NCBI RefSeq assembly: GCF_000002235.5
Contig: NW_022145599.1
Location: forward strand, 3,541,677 to 3,605,676
Direction: 5' to 3'
Source of the DNA: Strongylocentrotus purpuratus
Taxonomy: Eukaryota; Echinodermata; Echinoidea; Camarodonta; Strongylocentrotidae
Length of the DNA stretch: 64,000 nucleotides
In this document: positions 1 through 14,300 of the stretch, one piece after another
Position numbering within the stretch: the first letter of the stretch is position 1
Layout of the letters: each line of letters starts with the position of its first letter
Notes under the pieces: generated by a model
Told to the model about the DNA's origin: nothing
Databases searched by the model: none
Seen by the model: the letters and a program-made list of their open reading frames with translations, nothing else
Program-made: the position numbers and the translations under genes

Positions 1-363
1 TATATATTTTCATATCTTGTGTTATTGCAATTTCTTCCAAAAATGTCGTCAAAGGCAGGTTGGAAATTATGTTACATTTGTAAAGAAATCCATGATTCAT
101 CTGCCCAATCAAAAGATTTCTTAACCTTGATGAATTCAGGGTAGTATTGAATAGCCAATTAAATGTCTACTTCACATACATTCCAGCCCCTGTTACATTC
201 TGGATAGGGAAAAGACGTATTCGTCAAATAAAACAAAAAATGTGCAGTACACATGTCATATGTTTCACAGAGATACCAAAGCATACATATATGCCTGTGT
301 TGTACTATTCATGTATTTATGATTTCACATAGTAACCGATTTTTAGTGTTTCATCCTGAAACT

Positions 364-446
364 TAAAGCCCATGTGTGCTAGTTTGGCCAGGGGGGGGGG
401 GGGGGGGGTTACACCTCCCTACTATAAGTAGTGCAATGGGGCTTTA
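364..446. mobile_element. Internally deleted copy of the TTAA-flanked MITE
   Basis: Only the two ends of the family described at 8887-9082 remain: a TAAAGCCC...GTTTGGCCAG end and an AGTGCAATGGGGCTTTAA end, joined by a poly-G run. It lies in the last intron of the plus-strand gene. Confidence 0.6.
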
Positions 447-655
447 ATACAAAACTATAAGTTAACAAAGATGGTGATGTTTAAAGATATAGTTTCTGTG
501 TAATTCTATAATCTTTATTTGAATTTGTTTGATTACCCCCAGCAAAATACTGCTTCTCAGTCATTAGAATACTAGTATGTCCTAGTGGAAATGGACTGCT
601 GTTATTAAGAATATGACTGTTTGTAACTAACATATATGTCTCCCTTTCCACACAG

Positions 656-782
656 GTATAACAAGAGAAAATATATGGAGCTACAAGAGAGGTTCAACTC
701 TATCCCTAAAGGTCAAAAGAAGCGCAACTATGGAAGGAAGATGGACTATGGAAAGAAGAAGATGGATGCAAGGAAGCGATAA
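656..782 (+). CDS. Last coding exon of an unidentified Lys/Arg-rich protein
   Basis: An acceptor (pyrimidine-rich tract ending in cacag at 651-655) is followed by an open frame of 41 complete codons ending in TAA at 780-782. The peptide begins YNKRKYMELQERFN and ends KKKMDARKR. It is very rich in Lys and Arg, as in the C-terminal tails of many nucleolar or ribosome-assembly proteins, but I do not recognise the family. A canonical AATAAA follows 67 bases after the stop, which supports a true 3' end. The rest of the gene lies left of the window, so bases 1-655 are its last intron. Transcription converges on the ABCA gene. Confidence 0.7.
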
Positions 783-848
783 TATTCTATGGACTCGCTA
801 GAAGGGCTTCTGTTTTTTGTGGAAATTGTGATTTACATTAGGATGATT

Positions 849-854
849 AAATAA
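849..854 (+). terminator. Poly(A) signal of the plus-strand gene
   Basis: AATAAA lies 67 nt after the TAA stop of the terminal exon, at a normal distance for a short 3' UTR. No U-rich element was measured. Confidence 0.6.
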
Positions 855-1837
855 AAGAGTTTTAGTAGAAACTGGGGTAACAACCAAAAACAATCACCTT
901 TTAAATACTTTTTTTAATTTTGCTGTTCGGATATGTACGTCACAGGTTGGAAAATAGCCTGCAATTATTAAATTTACATGATTTTTAAAAATCTTAGTAT
1001 AAAATGTCATGTGTCATATGCTTGTGACATTTCATTTATTGCTGTTCTAGTCAATTTTTTTTAAAAAGCAGTATAATACCCGACTAAATGGGCCTTATAG
1101 AACAATTAAACTGGAAACAAAATCTCAATTAAGCCACTATTGGGATGAAGATATGTGTATTTGTTTATAAAGCAACTGAAAGTATGAGTCTTGTACCACA
1201 CATTTCTTCAAGTTACATTTCTATACTTGTAACTAATGACAATGTCAGGTTATTTGTTCATTTTTCAAATACATGTTTTCTGTTGAGAAAAAGCTTCACT
1301 CGCAAGTGTGCTTGCTGCATTGTCCATGTTTATGTACCATATTTTATTATGTCATATTATTCAGTAGAGTAGTCAAACTTGTGAAAGCTTGAAGCAAAAT
1401 CATGGAACTTATATCTATGTAATCTTTCATTAATACACTGTTGACTTATACTCAGAACTTTAATGAAGCTGTTATAAATATTGTGCAAATCATAACCAGC
1501 CGGCCTCAACTGTTCTTTGTGTTCAATCTTCTACACATACAGCCTTGGGAATGGAATTATTAGACCACAAAAGGCTACTGGTAATTTTGATTTGGTGGTA
1601 AGGACATGAAATACAGGTACCATTGCTGAAATATGTTATGCAATCAAGGAAGTACGACAATTGTTTGTTACAATGATGCATAGATACCTCAATAAAAGGA
1701 GCTTGGTCTAATAATTTGTTTTCTATGGCTGTATGTCAAAATTGTCGATGTACACAAATTTGGAGTGATGGGCAAGCACTTGCTCAAAGGGGTGTAAAAG
1801 TAAATCTTAATGCTTCACATTTCTGGATCTTAGTACC

Positions 1838-2041
1838 TTAAAGGCACACTGTCCTACTTGAAGCTACTTGCTCCCTCTATATAGAAAACTTCCCCAATCG
1901 GTGCCTGTAGGTCCCCCATGATCCTCTTTTTCTTATGTTAAATGAGAGCTGAGTTAATGAGATAGCCACCTGTCACGGTGACCTCGCTGGCTCGCTGTGT
2001 GGTCTAATCTCTTCTGGCCCAGTAGTGGTGACGGTCTTTAA
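1838..2041. mobile_element. TTAA-flanked MITE, copy 2
   Basis: The left end is TTAAAGGCACACTG and the right end is GGTCTTTAA. The interior matches the other copies (CTACTTGCTCCCTCTATATAG, then GAGAGCTGAGTT and GATAGCCACCTGTCA). It carries a small extra insertion near 1975-2000. Confidence 0.7.
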
Positions 2042-2761
2042 AGATAAATTCTGTAGAACTTTGCAGGAATTATGAATATGTTGTGTATGTCCTATCTGTG
2101 AAATTTAAACGTTAGCAGCGTCCTTATATTCTAATTATGCAAAGAAACCCGTTTACTTGCTAGACTTCACTGTCGGACACTATTAAGTGACTGACTGGCT
2201 CGTTTTCTTCTTTGGTAATAACATACAAACTGATTGAATTTTTGCGCAGCATAAAACGTACGACCATTTCGGTACAACGGTCTGAAAATCAGACTATTAC
2301 TTTACTGGCTCTATAGCTCTTAAGTCAATTCGACAATTAATAGTCGTTAACCTTGACCTTATTTTCATTTTTTGGCCTGCAAACGTTAAAAACCATGACG
2401 GTTTAGAGTGGTGTAGGTACATGTCACTGGTATTTCTGATGCTAATAAATTGGTTTGGGAGAGTGGGGGGGGGGGGGGGGGGGGGGGGGCTTATGATTGT
2501 GTTGATGGTGGCGACTAGTAATTGATGATATAATTAGATTTTTAATGTTCTCGAAAATGACAGATGAACATGTACACATAAGTAATAAAGATATGAAATA
2601 TGTGAGCAACTGAACTACAGAACATGTTGGCAAAATGACACACACACTACTCCTCTTTAGCATAACATATAGAATTGAATAAACATTATCATTTCACATT
2701 TTATTCACCTAGCAAAGGTTATATTAAAGATAAAATCAATATAAAAATATCTTTCATACAG

Positions 2762-2932
2762 ATTTTTATGGTTCATTGTTGAAGAGGGGGAAAAAATACT
2801 CAAATTCAATTATACTTAAGTCTTGTACTTGTACTATGGTGGACAATTTATGCCCCTAAAAAGTCTTGAACCAGATGTAAAATTATGATCTCTCACTATT
2901 TTTTTCCTTCAACAATGAACCATACAAAAATG
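2762..2932. repeat. Short inverted repeat
   Basis: The arm near 2762-2797 contains TATGGTTCATTGTTGAAG and its complement recurs near 2899-2932, with about 100 bases between. It is probably a small foldback/MITE remnant. Confidence 0.5.
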
Positions 2933-3166
2933 TCAATTCTGTAGATTTGTGACCACGATTTGCACTTCCCTTGAGAGACCAATGCCAAGTCCAACATAAG
3001 ACAGTCTATGGGAACCTCGATATGCCATTAAATTAAGAATAAATGTATCTCTTACACTACGATAAAACCACTTTCATCATTTAAAAAATAATAAAACAAC
3101 AAAAGAATCTGATGATACTGTGAAATTCTGATTGAGGATTTAACCTTATCTACTAATTGTGTTCAC

Positions 3167-3361
3167 TTAAAGCCCCACTGTACTACTTGTAGGTAGCTAC
3201 TTGCTCCTTCTATATAGAAAACAATTCCTAATCGGTGACCATTGGTTCCCCCGTGATCCTCTTATGTTTATTGAGAGCTGAGTTGATGAGATAGCCACTT
3301 GTCAGTGACCATCCTGGGTGGTCTAATCCCTCCTGGCCAAACTAGTACAGACAGGCTTAAA
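3167..3361. mobile_element. TTAA-flanked MITE, copy 3
   Basis: It runs from TTAAAGCCCCACTGTACTAC to AGTACAGACAGGCTTAA, about 195 bp, in the same orientation as copy 2. Confidence 0.75.
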
Positions 3362-5143
3362 GGTGTATAAATTGGTTGGTAAATAATATAAAAATGCATT
3401 AGGAATAATAGCATAAATCACAAATGCCCTTTGATATAAAGTCACATTTTTCTTCTTCTGATATACCTGTATTTCAGGTCCTCCATACTCAGCAGAAACC
3501 TGTGAAAGAGCATACACATTCAACAGTTCAAGGACATCTCACGACTGACATACAGTAGTACATTTGCACTTTGATATATGTTCCACATAGGCCTACAATG
3601 AAATACATGTGCAGAGCTGAATAAGAAATACACTGTGCAGTGAATTACCAGACAAGTTTATTCATAAATTAATATAAACAATATTTCTCATAATTCTATA
3701 AGAGGTTCATTTCTTTTCTAATTGATCAAAACATATACATATACAGTAACATCGCAAGTAATTTGACTGATACAAAATTGCATAATTAATATACTAGTTT
3801 CCCTAGAATAAGCCACTGTAAATAAAAGGCACACTAAACGCATGTTGACATACAATTATACAGTACTACTGATACCCAATGTGCAAAAAATTGAGGTAAT
3901 ACAACAGGTGTACAGGTGACACAAATGTTTTTGGGAACTAAAAAGATACCGATGCGCTGCGATGAAAACTTGACATACATGTATTCCACTGTTCACTAAC
4001 GGGCTTCAGGTACAGTATGCAAACAATGAAGAGAAATTTCTACATCTTTATCTACATCTAGTTTGGAATTATGACCATGCTCCAGATGAGAGCAGTAAAT
4101 TTTGAAGAAGAAAAAAAGGCAAAAAACAAGAGAGTACATCCAGAAGAGAGCTGGATGCATTGGGACAATATACCAACTACTTATATACACTATACAAAGC
4201 ATAATGTTGAAACATCACAATAACAGCTGTAAAATCTACCAAATCTACCAGATTTGAAAAGAGTTTGTTCAGAGATAAAAATGACAGCTCTTGTCATTAG
4301 GAACAGAAAAAGCTTTTCATGTCGGTTTTCTTCTTGCATGTCTACGAATGTCATCACACATGAGTTCAAAACTGTACATTAAATGTACCTGTACTTACAT
4401 TATTGGAATGCTCGAGTTTTAGAATACACATATTCTATCTATCAAGGTATCTTCTCTGAACTTGGAGGTTGATCGCAACATTCTCCATACAATTCTGTTT
4501 TCTGCCATCCTAGTACACTCCCTAGGGTGTCAACATCCCACTCTACATCTTAATGTTACCCTCCCAGGTAGTTCTTGGTTTCTCTCTTGGTCTGTTATAT
4601 TACATGTGCCACTAAATATGACATTTCATTTCATGCGACTACATCAACATGTATCAGCTGCACCAATCAACAAATAATTACAATTATGCATATCCATGCT
4701 CTCTGTATTTTCTTATTATCTTACAATGAACAATCAAAAGAAAATATGAATTTGATGATAAGAAATAACGATACTATACTCTAATTTTACCTTATACTGT
4801 AAACTCTAAGAACATATATTATTCAAATATATATTACATGTATCTAAAAATATCAATGCATATAAGTCTATGACAGAAGTTTAAAAAAAAATTAGTCTTT
4901 GGCATTATGTACAGTATAAACTACACAAAATCATAACATATTGCAAAAATCGGAGACTGGTATACTATTATTCTTCATGATTAATTGTCAATCATTTTAC
5001 AGCTTCATAATTTCATTTCAAAGTCACTTATTAAATGCAAAATACCCTAATCATCATTTCTGAAATATTCCATTTTGTCACATTGTCATCAATATATACT
5101 AAAAAATAATATATTTGTGTGGATATGAAAATAGCCTCTATGT

Positions 5144-5346
5144 CTATGAGAGATTGAGATCCTCCCTCTGCATCCTAGCAAAGTTGACAAAGACTTGTTC
5201 TAACGTGGTCTGACTGACCGAGTAGTCCTCTATGTTATAGATGGTCTTCGCCCTTTCCATAGTCCCAAATATTTTTGCCCATGTTAGTGATGGATCGGTG
5301 ATGTGGTAGTGGACCATCCCTTGATGCTCGTCTTTCACAGTGCTCC
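5144..5346 (-). CDS. ABCA3: ABCA exon 21: C-terminal regulatory segment and stop
   Basis: It begins [15 protein letters not shown] and ends [16 protein letters not shown] plus LNLS and TAG. The VFVNFA motif is the conserved C-terminal motif known from ABCA1. Acceptor atcag. Confidence 0.94.
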
Positions 5347-8300
5347 CTGATGGCAGAAAATAGAATGAGACCAAAATGATACAGGAAACTTTTGTTGGTC
5401 GGGGGATCATTACATGTTTTTCAAAAAAATTAAAAAGTTAAATGCCAATGGCAATTGAAAGATAATACTAATTTAGAACTTCCTTCAAAATAAAAGGGCT
5501 TGAAATGTAATTCTTTATAGAAGAAATATTTGAAGGTCTTATATTTTAATTTAGTAGAGGGACATGGAACCCATAACATACAAAACAAAACATTTTTGGT
5601 TGATTGGTACACTTTACGCGTTGATTACTTTGACAACTCTCCTGTTTGATAGTACTGATGTGCCGTGACACACTGCCAGACCAACTCCAACTGACGGATT
5701 ACCATCAAAATCTGGGCCACAAGTGGGTCTAATAATCAAAACAAATCCTATCAAAATCTTCATCTCACCTGGAAACTCGGCCATGATGAAATTCTTGAGA
5801 GGTTGTAGATCTGGAATACCGCCCTCTATGGTGATGGCTACCTTGGCAAGGAGGGTGTAGCCGTGACCGAAGCGACTCTTAAGATGCTGCGTTGATCCTA
5901 GACACTTGATGCCTCCATTCACCATGATAGCAAGCCTGGTACACAGGGCTTCACACTCCTCCATGCTGTCGAGGACATTAGGAGACCATAGATCATTATA
6001 AATATTTTTTTTCTCTCTCTCAGTAATTATTTGGCAAAGCCAAGAAATGCACAATATTTGTCATATCACTACACTACACCCATCTATTACAGGATGTATG
6101 ATTTAGCCTCAAATTTGAACCCCTCCGGATCTTAAAAGAGAAGAGATAGACAGAGACAGACTGATAGATTTTCCAAGGTCTGTACTTCACCTATAAGGAT
6201 TCCTTATGCCACAATACATTAGTATGAGCAAGAACATGGATGCTGAGGAAGAAGATATAAACAAAACCACCAGTATATCCTCAATTTCAATCAATGTAAC
6301 TTTTTATTAACAAACTTATATGTAACAAGAAGTCTAGACAAGAAAACTTTGGTATGAAAATAAACTAAAGCAATGATGCTAATGTCTCTGCTTAAATATC
6401 AAACACTGTACACTTTACAAATAACATGTACATTTCATGTAGATGTACTTAAGTATACTGTAATCTGGATAAACTATGTAATGAAGGTTTTGTGTGTTAA
6501 AAGAAAAGAATTGCTTCAATACTTTTTAAATAACAAAAGAGATAATAACTTAATACTTAGTTAAATATGTGACACATAATTTTAGAGATCAATTGATGTT
6601 TTGTCATACCTGTGTGATGTTAAGATGATGCACCTGCCTTCATCTCGCACCTTACAGAGTGCATCCCATAGCAACCTCCTAGTAACCGGATCCATACCGG
6701 TGGATGGTTCATCTAAGAAGACGATGGGTGGATCACCTATCAGGGCTATGGCTGTACTCAGCTTACGCTTGTTACCGCCACTACACATGGAAGAGGGAGA
6801 GAAATAGATTCCAGTAGAAAACATTGTTAATAAACAAAGATGGAAATACATATGAAAGAGCTAGTACACAAATTAAACAAACGTTGTTAAGATTGAGGTG
6901 TTGAAATAGTTATGGCCTGAATGATAGCAATTTCTATGAAGATTGATGAAAGTGAAACATAATCTTTAAAAAAGAAATTGTTACATGGCATTACTGTTAG
7001 TGTGTACTTTGCATTTCATTCCATGAATTTCTGGATTTATGAATATAAATATGAAATTTTATTATGAAATTCTTAAGCTTTTTTCCCCACTTGCCTCTTT
7101 TTTTTTAAAGATTTGAAACTTATACTATAGCCAAGGAAAAAATGCAATATACAAAGAAACCTGTATATAAAGACCTCTTGGGAAAACTGATAAATTCTTA
7201 ATTTGGAGGTGAATATATGGTATATTGAACAACAGACGCACGCAATATTTGTTATATAAAATTGAGGGTATTTGCGATCCTTTGGATTCAGGCGTCAGAT
7301 GCGTGCAGCTAAGACAATGCTAGCAATGGGCATACACAGGGAAGAGCGGTGCAAAGTCGTATTTTATTTTGTTTGCATTTTACCATGAAAAAAAGTTGTT
7401 ACATAGCATGCTCTTGCACATATAACAAAATGTCAAGAGTCACATGGCATCTTTTCAGCCAATAGGATGCTCTCCAACAAAAATATCCTACTTTCTATAA
7501 CTTCAAAATTATGCACAATTGTTATCTTACCTGAGTGCCTTGGCTTGTTTATCAGCATGAGGTTCCAGTCTGAAGATATGAAGCAGCTTATGAACCTGAG
7601 GTGGTATCCTAACCTCAGGCATACCTCTCAGTCTACCATACATGAACAATGTCTCCCTGCATGTCATCTGATCAATCAAGGCGTCAGACTGAGGGCAGTA
7701 CCCAACACGCTGCTGAACCTATTTCATGAAAAAGCAGACAGCTTGTAAATCTTCCAAAATACTGACAAGGAACTTAAAATGAAACATGATAGATTTCCTG
7801 GTAGATATTCCACTGTGGAGACTTCTAAGAATTGTAATTAATACATTATCTCATTCTACAAGGGAAGTGTTCAACATTGTTCACCACTGTAAAACATTTA
7901 TACTTGACTGCTGAACAAATGGTGTAGGGAATGTAAGGAGTTGTGTAGTTCAATCGGTCAGAAAGTCTGATCTCAGAAAATAGCTAGTTTATTAATGGCT
8001 TTTAGGGATGCATAGAATAAACTACTCTCATTTTTACATATACATGTCCATCTTGGTCCTACATGTTTCTATTCCAATTTTCAAGTATTTAAAGTGTATA
8101 ATAAGAAGGCAATTTCCTGTCCAATATGTTTGGATCTTGTTCCAAAATAAGTATTCACTCATTCACAAAATATCTTTGTATCCCCCCCCCTGAACTGCTT
8201 AACAACAGAATAATAATAATAATAATATTCCGCTTTCATATAGCACTTAATAGCGCTTTACAGATATGCTATTACCCCGGTCATCTGATTCAGTACTTGC

Positions 8301-11300
8301 CCACTCCCTGTGGAGCATTCTACCCAGGCGTTACTTGACGCTCAAAAACTGTTTGACCAACAATGCCAGAATCACCTACCATCTGCAAATCATCCTTGAT
8401 ACTGAAGCCTTCAACGTACGCCTCTCCTCCCGTCACATCCTCATCCCCTGTCAGCATCTTGAACGTAGTGGTCTTCCCTGCTCCATTAACCCCTAGCAAC
8501 CCAAAGCATTCCCTGGGAGGCACCCCCAGGGAGGTCCCATGGACAGCCACCAACGGAGCCTTCCTCCTGGATCCTGGGTAGATCTTACGGAGATCCTCCA
8601 TCACCAGGACGTTGGTTCTGAAGAGCTCTTCTTTGGGCGTGGTCTGGATACGCTTCCTCTCTGCTGCAACATCTTCATCCTCCTTCACAAAGAGGTACAG
8701 GTGAAATGGAAAAATGTGCATTAGTCTTAAAGATACTATGTCCCTTTTCTCTAGTCCTCATTTTCCCACTTAAAGACATTTTCAAGCCCCCCTAATTTTA
8801 GGGAAGTTCTAAATTAGTATTTACTTTCAAATGCCGTTGGAGTTTAACCTTTTCATTTTTTGGCCTGCAAATGAGACATAGTACCTTTAAAGCCCGTCTG
8901 CACTCGTTTGGCCAGGAAGGATTAGACCACCTAGCGTAGTCACTGACAGGTGGTTAACTCATCAACTCAGCTCTCAATTAACATAAGAAAAAGAGGATCA
9001 TGGGGGAACGATGGTCATCGCTTAGGCATTGTTTTCTATAGAGAGGGAGCAAGTAGCTTTAAGTAGTGCAGTGGGGCTTTAAGTGTATATTCTAACCAGA
9101 GTATTCATCACCATCATTATCATCAGCAACACCAATATCACAACAATCACCAATACAGTCAGTGACATTACCATCACCATCATAATCATCAACTCCACCA
9201 TCATCATCATTACCAATATTAGCATCAACAACCCACCCCTCATCCTCTTCATCGTCTTCATGATCATCAACACCACCATCAAGATCATTATCACAACAAT
9301 CACCATCACCATCATTGTCATTATAAATATAATCATCAACTCCACCATCATCACCATTACCAACATCACTACCACGGTCCCCATTATCATCATCATCATC
9401 ATCACTACTGTCTTTGTAACTCACAGTGTTAGCTGGTGTATCTTCTATCACATTGATGGCCCTCTTCTTCTGCAGCAAGTATCTGAGATTCCTGAACCAT
9501 CCCAACTCGTAGATGAAGACCAGCACAAAGTACAGGACTCCCTCTATTGCCAGGAAGATCAAAAACTTCCCGATACCAGGCTCCTCCCAAGCATACATGT
9601 TCTCTTGGAAATGGATGTCTGGTGAAAGTTAATTTGGAATTGAAAAAAAAAACATGTAAACAGTATACAATCTATCATACCTCTTAAACCTCTTTAGATT
9701 TTATTGTACCGAGTTCTAACTTCTAAGGAATTATAAATCATCATTCTAAAAAGTATAATTCATTACAGCCAGTGGTTCATTCCGAATTAAAAAGTAATAC
9801 TAGTCTTAACAGATACCAAACAATAATATTCTGTTTTCATGGTGGTCTAATTTTCTCCAGGACTGATTATCTCTGGACTTCACACATGTTCAGTTTGCAA
9901 TTTTCAAAGGATATATTGTAAATACTTTTTGAATTAATTTCAAAGAAACATTTTTTTCTGGAAAATATCAAGATTATGATTCCCTTTAACAAATGAATGA
10001 AAAACAAAGAATTCAGCTCAAAAGCCAAATCTATCATACGGGCATTTCACCAGGAGCATACATGCCAACATTTGAAAATCAGAAATCTGTACACTATGTG
10101 CGCAAAGCGCACATCACGAGCGCGAAGCGCGAAGTACTTTTAGCCGGGGTCCAGGGCCCGCTTTAGGGCCCTGGAAGCTCTGGGTTTCCAGATGCTCTCT
10201 GGTGCAATCTGAGCCTATTTTAGGGACCATTTCCCCTAAAATTCAACCCAAGTTTATGGGTAATATTTGTGTCATACCAAACAAAAAAGTGATTGAAGTG
10301 AATTCCACATTTTAATTTATCCTTGGCAGAGGCAGAGCAGATAATAGACATAGATCTAGATTTAATTAGCCACTCATGCAAAGTGATGCATTTAAGTCTA
10401 GTTACTTTTTAAATAATTATACATGACATAGATCTATGCATAAAATGAGACTGGCAATAATGGTATTCAACTTTCCAGACAACAGTCAACAATCCAAAAT
10501 TATTGTAACTCATTGAGCTACATGTAAATGAGGTTGTCAAAATCAATGTCAGCAGAACAAGACATCTTGCCGACAATAAATGCAGTATGCATATTCCTCC
10601 CCTTTTGTGCTTGCTCTAATAAAGGGAAATTGTTCCTTGTATTCCTGTTTGTACTTCTGAATTTGTCTTGCTGCTGTTCCGCTCATTTTGACAGATTTTC
10701 TTCCGAGACAAATCACAAATCACAAAGTATACGGTACCTCGAAACACGTACTTTGCATGGGGACCCTATACAGTGCGCTAGCCGCGATAGCGAATGCATG
10801 CATGCTGATATGCGCATGCAAACGTATAGAAATTATACTTACGAGATTTGCCAGCGCAAGTATTTACGTACGGAAATGTTACGTACGGAAACACATATCA
10901 GAGTGCACGTGGCGCGCAGCAACACGCTGCCACTGTATGTACATATCAGTGCACGCTGCACGCACCTTGCGCAATGCAATCCGTTCAGCACTCGATCGGA
11001 TCAATGCTATGTATGGAAAGCCAAATTCCCCAAAATCGGAACGTTCCGTTTTTTAGGGCTATAAAAACTTCAAAAACGGAACAGTTCCGTTAAAATCGGA
11101 ACGGTTGGCATGTATGCAGGAGATGCTACATGTCTATGTAATTACCTGGTTGAGAATTGCAGAGCTGTCTAGCAACTTCGTTCTCGGTACAGATCTTGAC
11201 GATTTGATAGTTGTTATAGTAGTTAGACAATGCTGATCCTAGGCAGAACGATGGACAGAACATGAACGTCCAGCTCAGAATATCAGCGATGTAAACTAGC

Positions 11301-14300
11301 CCCAGCTCAGGCACCGACAAGATCTCCACGGCAATGTAGGTCGTTGACCCGAAGATGATGTTGAACATGGTGAGAGCGACAAAACCGGTGGATGGGGTGG
11401 TGAAGAAGAACGAGAGGAGGTACATGAGGGGTATGATGGCCCAGCCATGTAGGAAGAGGATGAGGAGTACCGAGAGACTGTTGATACCAGCGTAAGCTTC
11501 GATGCTGAAGATGATGAAGATGAGAACACAGATGATGCAGGGCACCAGGTAGTTGATGAGATCCCAAAGAAAGGTGGAGAACCAGAAGTTAGAGATGCGA
11601 ACACCACTGATGAACTGGACATGCTTCGATTTGACTGTACTCTCCTGAAGTGAAAAAGAACACAAAAAGTAGTAAGGATTTGACATGAAACATTAGATCT
11701 TACTCCTTATTTCAATTACCAGTACATCATCAGTGGAAAGTTAGCAAAAAATTATCCATAGAAAAATAGAACATTATTCTTATGATTCATATTGGTATCC
11801 TCAACAAATTCTTTAAAACCTTATAAAACTTGGGGGGGGGGGGGGGGAGATCCTATGTCCTACTTTATGGAATAGCCTTTCTGAAGACATCAAAAAGTGT
11901 ATAACATCCGATTTCTTTAAAAATCATGTAAAAATGCTTCTGTTTAATTCGTAATTATTTCTACATACGCCTTGAGCACTCCATAGAGTGCATTTGGTGC
12001 TATATAGGTTAGGTTTATTTATTATTATTATTATTATTAAATGCATAAAGTAGACTTGATTCTAGACTCAAATGACTTGTGTATATTTACGGCAAAACTG
12101 GTCGGAATTGCAAATGATGTACAAGTTTGTTTGTTTGCACATTACATCGAGTGTATTTCTCTTCTTGATAACGGATCCTAATTCTTACCTTGATGAGGAA
12201 GACCACAAAGCTACTGGCCAGGAATGACATCCCAAATAGCATGTTGAAAGATATCGCAAACCCTGTCTGCACCCCAAGGTTAAGCTGGTCACTAGCCTGT
12301 TCTTCAATCGTCCTTGGCAATGGATGATTGATGGTGGTTATCTGGTAGCTGCCATTCAGATAGTAACGTAGGAGAGCATTGTCCAAGGCATTGAGGGCAA
12401 TGGGAGGGGCGTGGTACGGTTGCTCCTGGAACAAGGCGACACCTTCAACACGCGTCGCGTTGCTCGGCAAGACCACATCATCAAACGTTGACGAGATCAA
12501 GTTAACCCGGAAGAATTCTGACAAGGTTTCCTCTCGCCTGTCAATCAGGTAGTCCAACATGTCATAGGTAGCATTGGTGGAGACGTTGACTGCTGTTGTG
12601 CCAGTGTTGATGAACTGGTCTGCATACTGCCTGGTGAGCTGATCAATGACTGAGCTGGATGGATCGTAGGACGTGAAGGGAGCAATGGTGTCCTTGCCGT
12701 AGGTTTCCATGTTGAGTGTGATAGGCGTAGAATTACCGGGAGAGGGCAAGAACTTGGTGGCTAGGATAGCAAACAGGGTACAGATAATTGGGATGAAGAG
12801 TTGGACCACGATGAGGATCAGGTTGCGCCACGTGTGCAGGACTCGTTTCAGGAACATGGCACGGAACTGCTGCCAGTACAGCACAATGCCTGTGTTCAGA
12901 TCAGGAACAATTATAGATCCTTGGCTGTTAACGCTTTCATGCTGCATTTCTGTAAAATGAAAAGAAACGGATTTGAAAGAAAAAAAGAAAGTCATTGTTA
13001 AACAAAGCTAAAGTATACAATATTTACATTGGGTAACATCAAAAAGGTACAGCTAGCTAGTCAAGAGATTTTGGCAATCTTCTTCTTGCATCACTACAAT
13101 ATCCCTGTCCAGTGCAAGATGCTGGATCCAGTCTTCAGGTGCAAACCCTTCTAGATTGTGAGAGTACATGGTTCTGGTAAGATGGGACAGACAAAAGATC
13201 TCCTATTGTCTACTCCTCTCTGCCACAGTTGAACATAGTTTGTCCATCCTCTTTATAACCCCAATTTTGCATATAAAGGAATTTGCAATGAATATGATGT
13301 TATTTAGTCCAACAGATGATAAAATGTATCTAAAGAATCTTGATCACAAAATTACAAATACCATTCTTGTTTGCTTCCTTTTACTTCAGACACCAATATT
13401 CTTTTAAACTGTCTGTTGATTTCGACAGTCCACCAGAATAACAATGTTAGTTCAATGGTCCTGCTGACAATTGTTTGGAGGGGTCATGAGATCTAATGGC
13501 CAGTTGGTCTACCGGTATGTCTCAGTCTGTATACCTGATTCAAGCTCTTGTTCTTCCAGAACATAGGCTGCATTGTCGTACGCTTGGTCTGGCAGTTCTT
13601 TAGGTGCATCCGTTTTTCCATTTGGTAGACTATCCAGACTAGCTTCAGCATTGGAGGTGCTTCGGTAACGTGGTTCACTCTCCTCATTCTGGCCCATGTT
13701 CATGCCAACCCTGTCATAGAAAATGTGTTTCAATTACATTATAACTGTATTTATAGTGAATTAGTTAGGGGTTTATGTACTTTTCCATCCTCTTGTTTCA
13801 AAACGTTGATTATATTTGTCTAATATTTGCAAAATTGTCCATGGTCATATACTGTTGATACAAAAGAACATATGTAGCATGATACTGGTGGGGATTTTTT
13901 TGTTTTTGTTCCATTCTCTACAGAACATCCTTTGACTCCCACCACTCATGTTTTCCTCTTTTTAAGTTTGATCTAGTAAAGTCATCTTACCTTTAATCTA
14001 ATTATATCCCTAATCTATGTCTTAATCAAATCTTCATACATCTCTGTATGGGCATCTTCCTATATTCTTTTTGAGAGAGGTAGGTGGTTTTATATCCTGT
14101 CTCCTTCCCTAACCCCTTTGTGATGTCATCAAAATATGTCTTCTACAATGACAATCTTCATTTTACCCCACTGTCCTTAGGGCTCAATATAACCCTATCT
14201 ATTGTTTTATTTGAGCTCTTTGTTCTTCTGTCTTTCTTGTTCAGAGATTTACTTGAGAAAGACATCTTCTATCGTAGTTACAGAGGTACCATACCTGTTA

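Larger units (their letters stand above)
783..5143. other. 3' UTR and convergent intergenic region, no gene seen
   Basis: Between the stop of the plus-strand gene and the stop of the ABCA gene I find no supported coding exon; the open frames are short and unrelated to any family I know. The region holds two MITE copies (1838-2041 and 3167-3361), a G homopolymer near 2466-2490 and a short inverted repeat (2762-2932). Parts at both ends should be 3' UTR. Confidence 0.6.

Noticed and set aside
10528-11064. 178-codon plus-strand frame in ABCA intron 15
   Set aside because: It lies inside the 1.06-kb TIR element, has no recognisable domain and is rich in repeated motifs.
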